From Metabacillus schmidteae (GTDB lineage: Bacteria; Bacillota; Bacilli; Bacillales; Bacillaceae): a DNA stretch of 64,000 bases. The DNA is taken from assembly GCF_903166545.1 (NCBI RefSeq), contig NZ_CAESCH010000001.1, positions 248,001 to 312,000 of the forward strand, written 5' to 3'. The translations under genes and the position numbers were made by a program. The notes beneath the pieces were generated by a model. The model did no database searches, was not told the DNA's origin, and was given only the letters and a program-made list of their open reading frames with translations. Position 1 is the first letter of the stretch. Each line of letters opens with the position of its first letter. Shown here piece by piece: positions 42,848 to 54,131 of the stretch.

Positions 42848-44667
42848 TCCCACTCATCCTCTTGTTCCGGATCGTATGGCAGAGTAAAGAACACAGTTGT
42901 TCCCGAACTTTCCTTACTTTGTGCCCATATATCTCCTCCATGTGCTTGAACCATTTCCTTTGCAATTGCTAAGCCTAAGCCTGTTCCTCCAAGCTTACGA
43001 GTACGAGCCTTATCAACACGATAGAAACGATCAAAGATTTTATTTACACTTTCCTTCGGAATCCCAACACCCTCATCCCTTACTCGAATTTGAATTTCAG
43101 ATGGAAGTATATCAATAGTGAAGGTTACCTTTCCGCCCTCTGGTGAGTACTTTAGTGCATTTGAAATAATATTATCTAATACCTGAGTAATTTTATCTGT
43201 ATCTATTTCAACATAAAGAGGTTCCTTTGGAATGTTGCGAACAAATGATACATGTTGAGATATTGTCATCTCAAATCGATCAATTATTTTATGGAAAAAA
43301 TCCGTAAAGTTAATCCAGTCTTTCGTTAACTGATAATCTGTTCGATCAAGCTTTGATAATTGCAATAAATCATTCACTAGACGAATCATTCGTTCTGTTT
43401 CTGTTTGAGTTACATTCAAAAATTGCGGGGCAATCTCTTTATCCTTCCATGCTCCCTCAGCAAGTGCTTCTAAATAACTTCTCATCGTTGTAAGAGGCGT
43501 ACGCAGCTCATGAGATACATTTGCGACAAACTCTCTTCTTTCCTGATCAATTTTCTCCTGTTCTGTAATATCATACAAAACAGCAATTAAACCATCTGTT
43601 TTATCCATCTCTTTTTGAATAACAGAAAAACTGACTCGTAAAATAAATGGACGTTCATCCGTACCTGTATCTAATACTAATGATTCCTGTTCCTCAATTA
43701 GACTATCAAATGTATATTCATCACTAATGCCAAGGAGTTCTGTAATCGGTATTTGTTGAACTGTTCCACGTGAAACATTTAACATCTCTAATGCAGGATT
43801 GTTGATTAAGATCACTCGACCTTCTCGATTCGTTGCAATAACACCGTCTGTCATATGGGCAATAACAGACGCTAATTTCTTTCGTTCTCCCTCTGTCATT
43901 GATTGTGCGTCTTCTAGTTTTTGTGTTAGATAATTAAAGGTAATCGCAAGCTGACCAATTTCATCTTCTCCATAAACTTTAACTTTTCGAGAAAAATTAC
44001 CATTAGCTAGTTCAATTGCCTGCTTCCTCATATCCGTCATTGGTCTAGTAATCGTTCTTGCCAAAAAAATCCCGAGGGCTGCAGTAATAGCTAACGAAAT
44101 AATTGTGCCTGTCGCCAGTATCTTATTAATTATACTCATCTGTGAGAAAACTTCTTCCATTGATGCAATAACATAAACTGCACCAATTGTTTGGTTATTA
44201 TGGTTAACAGGAACTGAAATGACTCGAACACGATCCTCAGATTCGTTATGGAATGCTAAGGCTGTATAATCAAGCCCTACTAATGCACGTCGAACAGATT
44301 CCTCTGTCGTTTTCTTGTCCACAATATCCTGATTACTACCAGATGTTGCAATGACCGTTTTATTCATGTCAATTACTCGAACCTCGATAATCTCATCAGT
44401 AACGAAATCTCGAAAAATTGACATGATTTCACTATTCAAGTCCTTTCCATCTGGATACTCTTTAGGATCTCGTGACATTTCTTGCTCAATATTATATACC
44501 AATAGGCTGACACGCTTGGTTAATGAAGTCTCAAAGTTCGTTTTTAATGTTGTTTCTAATTCCTTTACAAAATAAACTCCAATAATTTGCATGGCTAGCA
44601 TGATCAGTAAAACATAAACTGATACAAACTTAAAATGAATGGATTGAAAAAATCTTACTCGTTTCAT
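42844..44667 (-). CDS. walK: Essential sensor histidine kinase WalK (YycG)
   Basis: The sensor kinase (607 residues) of the essential cell-wall two-component system. Order of domains: membrane helix at about 12-32, extracellular PAS-like sensor to about 180, second helix at about 183-203, HAMP (TRPMTDMRKQAIELANGNF), cytoplasmic PAS (VIATNREGRVILINNPALEM), HisKA with phospho-acceptor His in FVANVSHELRTPLTT, and HATPase_c (NILSNALKYSPEGG, GGTGLGLAIAKEM). It starts four bases after the walR stop and overlaps yycH. A consensus parS site lies within the coding sequence at 43762-43777. Confidence 0.97.
   Translation of the reverse strand: MKRVRFFQSIHFKFVSVYVLLIMLAMQIIGVYFVKELETTLKTNFETSLTKRVSLLVYNIEQEMSRDPKEYPDGKDLNSEIMSIFRDFVTDEIIEVRVIDMNKTVIATSGSNQDIVDKKTTEESVRRALVGLDYTALAFHNESEDRVRVISVPVNHNNQTIGAVYVIASMEEVFSQMSIINKILATGTIISLAITAALGIFLARTITRPMTDMRKQAIELANGNFSRKVKVYGEDEIGQLAITFNYLTQKLEDAQSMTEGERKKLASVIAHMTDGVIATNREGRVILINNPALEMLNVSRGTVQQIPITELLGISDEYTFDSLIEEQESLVLDTGTDERPFILRVSFSVIQKEMDKTDGLIAVLYDITEQEKIDQERREFVANVSHELRTPLTTMRSYLEALAEGAWKDKEIAPQFLNVTQTETERMIRLVNDLLQLSKLDRTDYQLTKDWINFTDFFHKIIDRFEMTISQHVSFVRNIPKEPLYVEIDTDKITQVLDNIISNALKYSPEGGKVTFTIDILPSEIQIRVRDEGVGIPKESVNKIFDRFYRVDKARTRKLGGTGLGLAIAKEMVQAHGGDIWAQSKESSGTTVFFTLPYDPEQEDEWE
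43762..43777. other. parS: parS site (perfect consensus) inside walK
   Basis: TGTTCCACGTGAAACA is identical to the Bacillus parS consensus bound by ParB/Spo0J. It falls in the cytoplasmic PAS region of walK, about 20 kb from parB. parS sites within coding sequences are usual in Bacillus. Confidence 0.95.
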
Positions 44668-44671
44668 GCTA

Positions 44672-45379
44672 TTATTCCTGTTCTGATTGCTTTAAGTAAT
44701 AGCCTACTCCACGTCTCGTTACAATCCAGGTCGGATGGCTTGGGTTATCTTCTATTTTTTCCCTTAAGCGTCGAACGGTTACATCAACAGTTCTCACATC
44801 TCCAAAATAATCATATCCCCATACCGTTTGTAACAAATGCTCCCGTGTCATAACTTGTCCAATATGCTGAGCAAGATAGTGAAGTAACTCAAACTCACGG
44901 TGTGTTAATTCAATTGTTTCTCCCCTCTTCGATACAACATATGCATCCGGGTGGATGACAAGTGATCCAATTGAGATTTCATTGGATGTCCCTTTTGAAT
45001 CAGTTGTATCATTAACCTGATGTCTTCGTAAGTTTGCTTTTACCCTAGCTAATAATTCCCTCGTGCTAAATGGTTTTGTTACATAATCATCAGCACCTAA
45101 TTCAAGTCCAAGCACTTTATCGATCTCTGAATCTTTTGCGGTTAACATAATGATCGGGATCTCATATTTTTTCCTCACTTCACGACAAACTTCCATTCCA
45201 TCTTTGTTTGGTAGCATAATGTCTAGTAATATGAGGTCTGGATTTACTTCTTCTACCATTTCTAATGCTTGGTTTCCATCATAAGCACAGTAAACTGCAT
45301 AGCCTTCTTTTTTTAGATTAAATTGCAGTATATCTGCAATTGGTTTTTCATCATCAACAACTAATATCTTCTTTTCCAT
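44672..45379 (-). CDS. walR: Essential response regulator WalR (YycF)
   Basis: An OmpR/PhoB-family response regulator, 235 residues. The receiver domain has [16 protein letters not shown] and the phosphorylated aspartate in [13 protein letters not shown], with [18 protein letters not shown] at its end. The winged-helix effector domain covers about 130-232 ([36 protein letters not shown]). It controls cell-wall hydrolase genes in Bacilli. The ATG follows AAGGGGCGAG; ten upstream codons were trimmed. It is first in walR-walK-yycH-yycI-walJ. Confidence 0.97.
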   Translation of the reverse strand: MEKKILVVDDEKPIADILQFNLKKEGYAVYCAYDGNQALEMVEEVNPDLILLDIMLPNKDGMEVCREVRKKYEIPIIMLTAKDSEIDKVLGLELGADDYVTKPFSTRELLARVKANLRRHQVNDTTDSKGTSNEISIGSLVIHPDAYVVSKRGETIELTHREFELLHYLAQHIGQVMTREHLLQTVWGYDYFGDVRTVDVTVRRLREKIEDNPSHPTWIVTRRGVGYYLKQSEQE

Positions 45380-45595
45380 ATTCTCGCCCCTTACTTTAAT
45401 ATGTCTCATCTATTTTTCCTGTTTTATTTTACTTTTTTATTTCAAACTTTATAGCCAAATGACAATAAGCTAGAAGTTGTCATATATTTAAATGTACCAT
45501 GTTCAAAGAAGAGATTCATCTTTTTCAACGATTCCTTCCTATATATAGTTTACTATAGGATTACCTGTGGTATAAAAATAATTATATGGAAATGA

Positions 45596-45637
45596 AAAAA
45601 GGGACTGACTGAGATAGTAAGTTTGTCAGACCCTTTC
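45596..45637 (-). terminator. Intrinsic terminator after M23 peptidase gene
   Basis: On the minus strand GAAAGGGTCTGAC pairs with GTCAGTCCCTTTTT around a loop of about 15 bases, ending in a T-run. It separates the peptidase gene from the wal operon. Confidence 0.85.
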
Positions 45638-45644
45638 TATTATA

Positions 45645-47045
45645 TTATTTTAAGTAATCCTCAGGATTTTTCAGGTTTCCATCCTCATAAACTTCAAAGT
45701 GAAGATGGATTCCTGTTGAGTTACCTGTTGATCCCATTACGCCCAGCTTTTGTCCTTGTGATACAACTTGTCCAACTTTGACAGAGATCGAACTCAAATG
45801 TGCGTAAACAGTTTTCATTCCATTGTTATGATCAACAACAACTTTATTTCCATAACCACCATTATAACCTGCAGATATAACCCTTCCATTATCTGCAGCT
45901 TTTATAGTACGATCACTAGGTCTTGCTATATCAATGCCTTTATGTAGCTTACCCCAGCGTTGTCCAAGTCCACTAGAAATATAACCGCCTACTGCAGGCC
46001 ATGCAAGACTTCCCGTTCCCCTTGAAGGAATAACTTTCGTACCTTTTATAATCATTTCGTTAACAGGTTCCTTTAGTACTTTTTCATTTAAAATTTCCTG
46101 CTTTATCTCAGAACCATTTTGTTTTGTGATAGTATAATGTACTAAACTTTCTCCATCTTGACCATTTTGAGTAACTTCCTCTTCTCCCTTTGGCACTGAG
46201 GAATCTTCTTTTATCTCTGTTTTATAAGCAATTGTTTCCTTCTCATATACTTCTTCTTGAACCTGAACTTTTACATATGGCTTTAACACAGTTACGTTTA
46301 ACAGATCACCTGGTTTGATAACAGAATCTTCTTTAAGCTCAGGATTAAGGTCTAATAACTTATCAAGAGATAGGTCATGTTTAGATGCAATTTCTCCAAG
46401 GACATCATCTTCCTGTACTTTATACTCCTTTTCAACAGGTGTACCTTTTTCCAATAGATTTAATCCTTGTTGAGATGTCATTATTTTCTCAGGTAACACT
46501 TTTTTTGTTTCCAGCGTAACGTCTTCAGTAAAGGAAACATCCGTAATTCGAGATTGTCCCTCTTTAAGAACTGGCAAAGACTTAGTCGCTTGTTGTGATG
46601 CTAATTCTTCTAATTCTTTTTTTGAAACAAATTTCTGTTTGTATTTATCTAAAACATTTTGCGCAATTGAGCTATCTTGAAATGCAGCGACTTCTTGATC
46701 ATTAATTTCTATGACAGTCGCGTTCACTACTACATCTAGCTCTTTTTTTAGATTCTCTGCAACTTCTATATTATTAAAAACTGGTCGAAACATTTCTTCA
46801 GGGATAATCTCAATATCTTCGACAGTTAGTTGTAGATCTTTATATTTATCTTTTACTTTATTAATTTTCAATGTACTAAGCTCTTCGATTACCTTTTGAT
46901 CATCAACTGTACCCATATACTTACCCTCATGATAAATATGGTAAACAGTAGCTATTGAATCTTCAGCTTGAGCATCTATTCCAAAGGTTAAGGATGTTGC
47001 TAAAACCACACCCATTGTAAGCTTTTTAAATAAAGAGCGCTGCAT
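45645..47045 (-). CDS. Secreted M23 peptidoglycan endopeptidase with LysM and G5 domains
   Basis: A 466-residue exported cell-wall hydrolase. The signal peptide is MQRSLFKKLTMGVVLATSLT, cleaved near DAQA. An N-terminal region of unassigned fold is followed by LysM at about 210-260 (KEYKVQEDDVLGEIASKHDL), a G5 domain at about 265-340, and a C-terminal M23 domain. Zinc ligands are in HKGIDIARPSD and HLHFEVYEDG. The combination is common immediately upstream of walRK in Bacillaceae, and such hydrolases are typical WalR targets, though no WalR box was confirmed here. I start at MQRSLFKK, behind AAAGGTC. Confidence 0.92.
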   Translation of the reverse strand: MQRSLFKKLTMGVVLATSLTFGIDAQAEDSIATVYHIYHEGKYMGTVDDQKVIEELSTLKINKVKDKYKDLQLTVEDIEIIPEEMFRPVFNNIEVAENLKKELDVVVNATVIEINDQEVAAFQDSSIAQNVLDKYKQKFVSKKELEELASQQATKSLPVLKEGQSRITDVSFTEDVTLETKKVLPEKIMTSQQGLNLLEKGTPVEKEYKVQEDDVLGEIASKHDLSLDKLLDLNPELKEDSVIKPGDLLNVTVLKPYVKVQVQEEVYEKETIAYKTEIKEDSSVPKGEEEVTQNGQDGESLVHYTITKQNGSEIKQEILNEKVLKEPVNEMIIKGTKVIPSRGTGSLAWPAVGGYISSGLGQRWGKLHKGIDIARPSDRTIKAADNGRVISAGYNGGYGNKVVVDHNNGMKTVYAHLSSISVKVGQVVSQGQKLGVMGSTGNSTGIHLHFEVYEDGNLKNPEDYLK

Positions 47046-47336
47046 AATTGACCTTTCTTCTCCTAGCACTCTAGTAGAACGATTAAACAATGGTATTTCC
47101 TCCTAAATCTATTAAGTAGAGCACTATTAAAAGCAAGCTACTATGAATTTACTCTTAAATACCGGCAAAATTCACGTCATTTTACCCTTTACTAATTTAA
47201 CATAGAATCAATATTCGTATGGTTTTTTAATTGAATTGTAATACTACTGTATTATTGGATACATATTTTGGTTATATTGTCATATTTCACATACCAAATA
47301 GAAAAGACATGAATCTAAAGATTCATGTCTTTTAAG

Positions 47337-47409
47337 TGGCTCGGGACGGAATCGAACCGCCGACACATGGATTTTCAGTCCATTGCTCTACCAACTGAGC
47401 TACCGAGCC
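47337..47409 (-). tRNA. tRNA-Phe (GAA)
   Basis: Complete cloverleaf on the minus strand: acceptor GGCTCGG/CCGAGCC, D-arm GCTCAGTTGGTAGAGC, anticodon arm GGACTGAAAATCC (GAA), T-arm GGCGGTTCGATTCCGTC. The 3' CCA is not encoded. A/T-rich spacers separate it from the other tRNAs. Confidence 0.96.
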
Positions 47410-47592
47410 ATATATATTATGTATTATATGTATTGAACTTAATATAGCTGTTCAAGTACTTATAATTATACGTAATAACTTATTTTCATTTTTATTTCTG
47501 TAATTAGGTAATCGTCCTCATCTCAGGATGATTACTCAAGTAGTAGCTCGATGAGTACGCTGATGTCTATTCAGAGAAGCTTATTCGGTCGT

Positions 47593-47618
47593 GCTCTACC
47601 AACTGAGCTACCGAGCCA
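47593..47618 (-). pseudogene. Orphan 5' half of tRNA-Phe
   Basis: The minus strand repeats the first 26 bases of tRNA-Phe (acceptor 5' strand plus D-arm, GGCTCGGTAGCTCAGTTGGT onward) and then departs after AGAGC. There is no anticodon arm or T-arm. The surrounding 47410-47800 gap has no gene; it contains this fragment and related spacer sequence. Confidence 0.85.
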
Positions 47619-47800
47619 TATTTAGCTTACGGCTTCCGCTAAGCTTCAAATCTCTGCGTCAGCTCCTTCACTCACATCCTCACGTATTCACATACGCTCC
47701 AGTGTTCGCTCATTCGCTTCCTTGATCTTTTCGCTTATCGAAACCCTTTTACTCGCAACTTATTAATTGTATGTAATATATTAAATCATAATATGTAAAA

Positions 47801-47877
47801 TGGCGGTCCGGACGGGACTCGAACCCGCGACCTCCTGCGTGACAGGCAGGCATTCTAACCAACTGAACTACCGGACC
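47801..47877 (-). tRNA. tRNA-Asp (GTC)
   Basis: Complete cloverleaf on the minus strand with acceptor GGTCCGG/CCGGACC, anticodon arm CCTGCCTGTCACGCAGG (GTC), T-loop GGGTTCGAGTCCC, and encoded CCA. Confidence 0.96.
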
Positions 47878-47903
47878 ATTTTCTATATTTAAAGAATTAA
47901 TAA

Positions 47904-47978
47904 TGGTGACCCATACGGGATTCGAACCCGTGTTACCGCCGTGAAAGGGCGGTGTCTTAACCGCTTGACCAATGGGCC
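47904..47978 (-). tRNA. tRNA-Glu (TTC)
   Basis: Complete cloverleaf on the minus strand with acceptor GGCCCAT/ATGGGTC, anticodon arm CCGCCCTTTCACGGCGG (TTC), T-loop GGGTTCGAATCCC, and encoded CCA. Confidence 0.96.
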
Positions 47979-47995
47979 ACTGTTTTTAAAAACAA

Positions 47996-48071
47996 TGGTG
48001 AGCCATGAAGGACTCGAACCTTCGACCCTCTGATTAAAAGTCAGATGCTCTACCAACTGAGCTAATGGCTC
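47996..48071 (-). tRNA. tRNA-Lys (TTT)
   Basis: Complete cloverleaf on the minus strand with acceptor GAGCCAT/ATGGCTC, anticodon arm TCTGACTTTTAATCAGA (TTT), T-loop AGGTTCGAGTCCT, and encoded CCA. Confidence 0.96.
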
Positions 48072-48390
48072 ATTTTACAATGAGAAGTACAACTTATAGT
48101 TTTTTCACTTGTTTCAGACACGCAAATCTCAGTAAGATTATACAAGGAGCAGCTCGATTTGTGTGCTGAAGTGACGCTTCGCAGCTTATTCGTTCGTGCT
48201 CTACCAACTGAGCTAATGGCTCATTTTACAATGAGAAGTACAACTTAGTTTTCCGTTTGTTTCAGACACCCAAATCTCAGAAAGAATATTCAAGGAGCAG
48301 CTCAATTTGTGTGCTGAAGTAACACTTCGCAGCATATTCAATCGTGCTCTACCAACTGAGCTAATGGCTCATCTTACAATGAGAAGTAAA
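48069..48390. repeat. Tandem repeats carrying 5' tRNA-Lys halves
   Basis: A unit of about 150 bases beginning CTCATTTTACAATGAGAAGT recurs at 48069, 48220 and (partly) 48368. Each full unit ends with GCTCTACCAACTGAGCTAAT followed by GGCTC, the complement of the tRNA-Lys acceptor 5' strand and D-arm. The tRNA-Lys halves are at about 48197-48222 and 48346-48370. Apart from this, the 48072-48517 gap holds the purA terminator only. Confidence 0.88.
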
Positions 48391-48486
48391 ACAAGTTGTC
48401 TTAACAGGACGTGATCTATCATATCATCATATAAATGACTTTACAATATGTTTTTCTAAAAAAATTATTTTTTTTTAAAACATTAA

Positions 48487-48512
48487 AAGAGGAGGGATAA
48501 ACATCCCCCCAT
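48487..48512 (-). terminator. Probable intrinsic terminator after purA
   Basis: On the minus strand GGGGATGTTTATCCC forms a short G/C-rich hairpin followed by TCCTCTTTTAATG. The stem is short, so strength is uncertain. Confidence 0.6.
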
Positions 48513-48517
48513 TATCA

Positions 48518-49828
<1,311 letters not shown>

Positions 49829-49881
49829 CTATTCAAACATGTTTATTTTAACAATGGCAATTGTGAAAGTCAATCCAAAAT

Positions 49882-49918
49882 ACGAACAATATCAAATTCA
49901 ATTATGTGATTTGTTCGT
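49882..49918. promoter_or_regulatory. Inverted PurBox pair upstream of purA
   Basis: ACGAACAA (49882-49889) and TTGTTCGT (49911-49918) are perfect inverted arms separated by 21 bases, with CGAAC cores. The Bacillus PurR site is a pair of inverted CGAA-containing boxes of this kind. purA is a known PurR target. Confidence 0.75.
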
Positions 49919-50065
49919 AAATTGAACTCAAACCTCGATCTCTTTAACAAAATGATACTTTTCATTTACATTTTAGACCCTAATATATTGTTTCCATTTA
50001 AGGGAATATACATGTTAAAAAATAAGAAAAACTTAAGTCTCGAGATGAAAGTCCTTTTCAAAACT

Positions 50066-50099
50066 AAAAAAAGAAGACCGCTCTAACACGATCTTCTTT
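50066..50099 (-). terminator. Intrinsic terminator after dnaC
   Basis: AAGAAGA pairs with TCTTCTT (50071-50077 with 50091-50097) across a 13-base loop, with a T-run on the minus strand. It overlaps the approach to the dnaC stop codon. Confidence 0.75.
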
Positions 50100-50100
50100 C

Positions 50101-51465
50101 TTATGCCGGAACACCTTCATCATCAAATCGCCGTTCCAGGTTAACGAATTTATTATATTCTTTTACAAAGGCTAATGAAACTGTACCAACTGGACCGTTA
50201 CGTTGCTTTGCTATAATGATTTCGATAATATTCTTGTTTTCAGATTCTTTATCATAGTAGTCATCACGATATAAGAAGGCAACAATATCGGCATCCTGCT
50301 CAATACTCCCAGATTCACGAATATCTGACATCATCGGGCGTTTATCTTGACGCTGCTCAACACCACGTGATAACTGTGATAATGCAATGACAGGTACTTT
50401 TAGTTCACGTGCCAGTTCCTTTAGTGTACGGGAAATTTCGGATACCTCTTGTTGACGGTTATCCGAACGGCCGGAGCCTTGGATCAACTGAAGGTAATCA
50501 ATTAATACCATTCCAAGTCCACTTTCTTGCTTAAGGCGGCGGCACTTTGCACGAATTTCACTTACACGTATACCAGGAGTATCATCAATATAAATACCTG
50601 AGTCTGATAAGCTTCCCATCGCCATTGTTAGCTTACCCCAGTCTTCAGGTGTTAATGATCCCGTTCTAAGTCTTTGTGCATCAATATTTCCTTCTGCACA
50701 TAGCATCCTCATTACAAGCTGGTCTGCTCCCATCTCCAGACTGAATATAGCTACATTTTCATCTGTTTTTGTTGCAACGTTTTGTGCAATATTCAATGCA
50801 AAGGCTGTTTTACCTACAGATGGACGAGCTGCTACAATAATGAGGTCATTTCGCTGAAACCCTGCTGTCATTCTATCTAATTCAACAAATCCTGTTGGAA
50901 TACCTGTTACATCACCTATTCGTTCATGGAGAGTTTCAATATTATCATATGTTTGTACTAATACATCTTTAATATTTTGAAAGGCTCCAGCATTTTTTCG
51001 CTGTGCTACCTCCATAATTGTCTTTTCCGCTTCATTGAGCAGGACTTCAACCTCATCTTCTCTGCTATATCCATCCTGTGCGATGGTTGTAGCAGTACGA
51101 ATCAGTCTTCTTAAGATTGATTTTTCCTCTACAATTTTCCCATAGTACTCAATATTTGCGGCAGTTGGCGCTGAGTTTGCCAGATCACTAAGGTAGGATA
51201 CTCCACCTACTTCTTCTAGTAAGTTTGCATCAGCTAATTCTGATGTAACGGTCACTATATCAACAGGCTCACCTTTGTCTGAAAGCTCGAGCATGGCATT
51301 GTATATTTTCTGATGGGCAGCACGATAAAAATCATCAGGTATTAATATCTCTGATGCTAAAGTAAGTGAGGCTGGTACTAGAAATATAGCCCCTAAAACA
51401 GCCTGTTCTGCCTCTATATTTTGTGGTGGAATACGATCACCAAGTAACTCGTTAATGATGATCAC
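50101..51465 (-). CDS. dnaC: Replicative DNA helicase
   Basis: The DnaB-type replicative helicase (called DnaC in Bacillus), 454 residues. The N-terminal domain has PPQNIEAEQAVLGAIFL, and the RecA-like motor has Walker A ARPSVGKTAFALNIA, the segment VAIFSLEMGADQLVMRM and Walker B LGMVLIDYLQLIQG. The GTG start is doubtful: AAAGGA is only a few bases before it, and nearby ATC/ATT codons would be better spaced; no ATG is available. It lies between rplI and purA. Confidence 0.97.
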   Translation of the reverse strand: MIIINELLGDRIPPQNIEAEQAVLGAIFLVPASLTLASEILIPDDFYRAAHQKIYNAMLELSDKGEPVDIVTVTSELADANLLEEVGGVSYLSDLANSAPTAANIEYYGKIVEEKSILRRLIRTATTIAQDGYSREDEVEVLLNEAEKTIMEVAQRKNAGAFQNIKDVLVQTYDNIETLHERIGDVTGIPTGFVELDRMTAGFQRNDLIIVAARPSVGKTAFALNIAQNVATKTDENVAIFSLEMGADQLVMRMLCAEGNIDAQRLRTGSLTPEDWGKLTMAMGSLSDSGIYIDDTPGIRVSEIRAKCRRLKQESGLGMVLIDYLQLIQGSGRSDNRQQEVSEISRTLKELARELKVPVIALSQLSRGVEQRQDKRPMMSDIRESGSIEQDADIVAFLYRDDYYDKESENKNIIEIIIAKQRNGPVGTVSLAFVKEYNKFVNLERRFDDEGVPA

Positions 51466-51529
51466 CGTCCTTTTAAAGTTTATAGTAATCTATTAGTTGC
51501 TAATAGTGTCTCTAGGTAATTAGGATTAT

Positions 51530-51580
51530 GAAAACTTGGCTTGTCACCAAGCACTAGGTTTTTCTTTTTCTAGCATCCAT
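51530..51580. repeat. Dispersed hairpin repeat, copy 2 (short form)
   Basis: GAAAACTTGGCTTGTCACC, AAGCACTAGGTTTTTC and CATCCAT match copy 1 at 18131-18200, but the central CTTATGGTGAAAGC part is missing. It is in the gap between dnaC and rplI. Confidence 0.65.
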
Positions 51581-51679
51581 TAAACTCTCATATCTTGTGC
51601 TAGTATAAAAAAAAAGTGGCTCCGCTTCAAGACAAATTTCAATCTTTCCACTAAACCACAACCTCTTCCAACATTTTAC

Positions 51680-52126
51680 TTACTGTTCTTTTACATGTAC
51701 TTTGATCGTTGCACTTACTTCAGGATGAAGCTTAGCAGGAACATTTGTATACCCTAGTGCACGAATACCATCAGGTAAATCTAATTTACGTTTATCAAGT
51801 TTAATGCTATGAGTTTTCTTCAGTTCATCAGCAATTTGCTTGCTTGTTACAGAACCAAATAAACGGCCGCCCTCACCTGATTTCGCTTGAATTTCTACTG
51901 TTAATTTTTCAAGGTCAACCTTTAGTTGCTGCATTTGTTCTAATTCTTCTATCGCTTCTTGCTCTACTTTTTTCTTTTGTGCATTTAATGAACTTACATT
52001 AGCATTTGTCGCTTCTACTGCAAGGCCTTGTTTAATTAAAAAGTTATGTGCATAGCCGTCAGCAACATTTTTTACTTCGCCTTTTTTCCCTTTACCTTTT
52101 ACATCTTTCAAAAAGATTACCTTCAT
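51680..52126 (-). CDS. rplI: Ribosomal protein L9
   Basis: Large-subunit protein of 148 residues. The N-terminal domain has [30 protein letters not shown], a long connecting helix covers about 45-75, and the C-terminal domain includes [16 protein letters not shown]. Its ATG overlaps the gdpP stop as ATGA and a GGAGG sequence lies 12 bases upstream within gdpP, so translation is coupled. Confidence 0.98.
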   Translation of the reverse strand: MKVIFLKDVKGKGKKGEVKNVADGYAHNFLIKQGLAVEATNANVSSLNAQKKKVEQEAIEELEQMQQLKVDLEKLTVEIQAKSGEGGRLFGSVTSKQIADELKKTHSIKLDKRKLDLPDGIRALGYTNVPAKLHPEVSATIKVHVKEQ

Positions 52127-54096
52127 GATTTTGTTCCTCCTTCTAGATAGTCTTCTATTGCTAATTTTAATCTATTTTCTGCTTCTTGTAACGTAGTATG
52201 CTGCAATTGAGTTGCTGCATTTGTTAGATGTCCTCCGCCGCCAAGAGCTTCCATGATAATTTGAACATTTACATCTCCAAGTGATCTGGCACTTACACTT
52301 ACCATATCCTCATTACGTTTCGCGATAACAAATGATGCTTCAATTCCGTTCATTGACAATAATGTATCTGCTGCTTGAGCAATGGTTACCTGCTCATAAA
52401 AATCATGATCGTCTGCAGCAGTTATAGCTATACCTTCTTTAAATATGGAAGCATTCTGAATAAGTCTTGCACGCCTCACATAGCTTGTAATGTCTTCTTT
52501 TAAGAATTTCTGTACTAATATAGTGTCAGCGCCTTTGGCTCGCAAATAAGACGCTGCATCAAATGTACGTGATCCTGTACGAAGGGTGAAGCTTTTTGTA
52601 TCTACAATAATTCCAGCCAATAAGGCTGTTGCCTCTATCATATTTACTTTTAAATGCTTCGGTTGGTATTCCAGCAGTTCTGTTACTAATTCGGCTGTAG
52701 AAGAAGCGTACGGCTCCATATAGACTAGAATCGGATCCTTTATAAATTCCTCGCCCCGTCTATGATGATCAATGACAATTACGCGTTCACTTCTCGACAG
52801 CACTCTTTCATCAATAACTAATGCAGGTTTATGTGTATCTACAACAATTAAAAGCGTATCATCTGTCATGATTTCAAGGGCCTGCTCAGGTGTAATAAAC
52901 CTTGACCATAATTCCGGATGTAATTTAACTTCAGATAATAATTGTTCAACTCCTGAATCAAGTGCATCAGGATCTAAAATAATATATCCATCTTTTTCAT
53001 TAACTTGTGAAACCTTTAGAATCCCAATAGCAGAACCAATGGCATCCATATCAGGGTATTTATGTCCCATGATCATGACTTTGTCACTTTCAGTTACAAT
53101 CTCCCTTAACGCATGTGAAATCACTCGGGCACGAACTCTAGTCCGTTTCTCCATTGGATTTGTTTTTCCTCCAAAGAATCTTACCTTTCCATTTTGCTGC
53201 TTGATTCCTACCTGATCTCCTCCACGTCCCAACGCAAGGTCTAAGCTTGACTGAGCTAAATCTCCTAGCTCCTGCAAAGAAGAAACGCCAGATCCCACTC
53301 CAATACTCAGCGTTAGGGAAACGTTATGGATCATTGTTTTATCCCGTACTTCATCTAATATCGAGAACTTTGTTTTTATTAGCCTTGTTAAGATATCTTC
53401 GTTTAATACTCCGAGAAACCTTTCGGAAGAAATTCTTTTCAGAAAGACACCATAATCCTTTGCCCATTTATTTAATAAAGAAGTTACGTTACTATTTATA
53501 GCACTTCTTGTTTGATCATCCATTCCTTGAGTCACTTCATCATAATTATCTAAGAAAATAAGCGCTAAGACTGTTCGTTCATCTTCATACTGCTTTTCAA
53601 TCTCGATTTGCTCAGTTACATCAAAAAAGTAAATTAAACGTTCTTCTCTTTTTATAATCACCCTAAATTCTCTATCATACAATGTGATGGTTTCAGACTC
53701 AACTTCTTGTTTGATCAGTGGGACCAAGGAGTCGGCCAAATCAAAAAGGGACCTGCCAACAAGTGTATCTTCATCAAAACAAGAGGTCATAAAAGGGTTA
53801 GACCATTCAATTTGAAATTGGTCATTAAAGAGCATAATTCCGATTGGCATTTCCATCAAGGCTTCTTCGCCTACTTTTTTCAATCGGTATGAGAGCGTTG
53901 TTATGTATTCTTCCATCTCAGCCTTAAAATCTGAGAGAGCTTTTTTAATGAAATAAAGGACAATGGCTATAATGACTAATAAAATAGATCCTAAGATCCA
54001 ATTATAAAAAGATAAAACAAGTGTGGCTATCACTGTTACGCCGATCAATGCATAAATAGGATAACGGATTAATGGTTTCTCATAAAAACTTGGCAT
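52123..54096 (-). CDS. gdpP: Cyclic-di-AMP phosphodiesterase GdpP (YybT)
   Basis: Membrane-bound hydrolase of the second messenger c-di-AMP, 657 residues. Two N-terminal helices (about 10-55) precede a PAS domain at about 85-170, a degenerate GGDEF domain at about 175-305 ([13 protein letters not shown]), and a DHH-DHHA1 catalytic module from about 340. Catalytic motifs are [21 protein letters not shown] and VIDHHRRGE. The start MPSFYEKPL is the family start and follows GAGGAG; eleven upstream codons were trimmed. It is followed in overlap by rplI. Confidence 0.97.
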   Translation of the reverse strand: MPSFYEKPLIRYPIYALIGVTVIATLVLSFYNWILGSILLVIIAIVLYFIKKALSDFKAEMEEYITTLSYRLKKVGEEALMEMPIGIMLFNDQFQIEWSNPFMTSCFDEDTLVGRSLFDLADSLVPLIKQEVESETITLYDREFRVIIKREERLIYFFDVTEQIEIEKQYEDERTVLALIFLDNYDEVTQGMDDQTRSAINSNVTSLLNKWAKDYGVFLKRISSERFLGVLNEDILTRLIKTKFSILDEVRDKTMIHNVSLTLSIGVGSGVSSLQELGDLAQSSLDLALGRGGDQVGIKQQNGKVRFFGGKTNPMEKRTRVRARVISHALREIVTESDKVMIMGHKYPDMDAIGSAIGILKVSQVNEKDGYIILDPDALDSGVEQLLSEVKLHPELWSRFITPEQALEIMTDDTLLIVVDTHKPALVIDERVLSRSERVIVIDHHRRGEEFIKDPILVYMEPYASSTAELVTELLEYQPKHLKVNMIEATALLAGIIVDTKSFTLRTGSRTFDAASYLRAKGADTILVQKFLKEDITSYVRRARLIQNASIFKEGIAITAADDHDFYEQVTIAQAADTLLSMNGIEASFVIAKRNEDMVSVSARSLGDVNVQIIMEALGGGGHLTNAATQLQHTTLQEAENRLKLAIEDYLEGGTKS

Positions 54097-54131
54097 GCTG
54101 TTTTCAACTCCTCGCAACAGTGAATACAAAC

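Noticed and set aside
47593..47618. Additional functional tRNA genes at 47593, 48197 and 48346
   Set aside because: Only the acceptor 5' strand and D-arm are present; anticodon and T arms are missing.
50362..50377. CACGTG motif in dnaC as a third parS
   Set aside because: The flanking bases differ from the consensus at too many positions.
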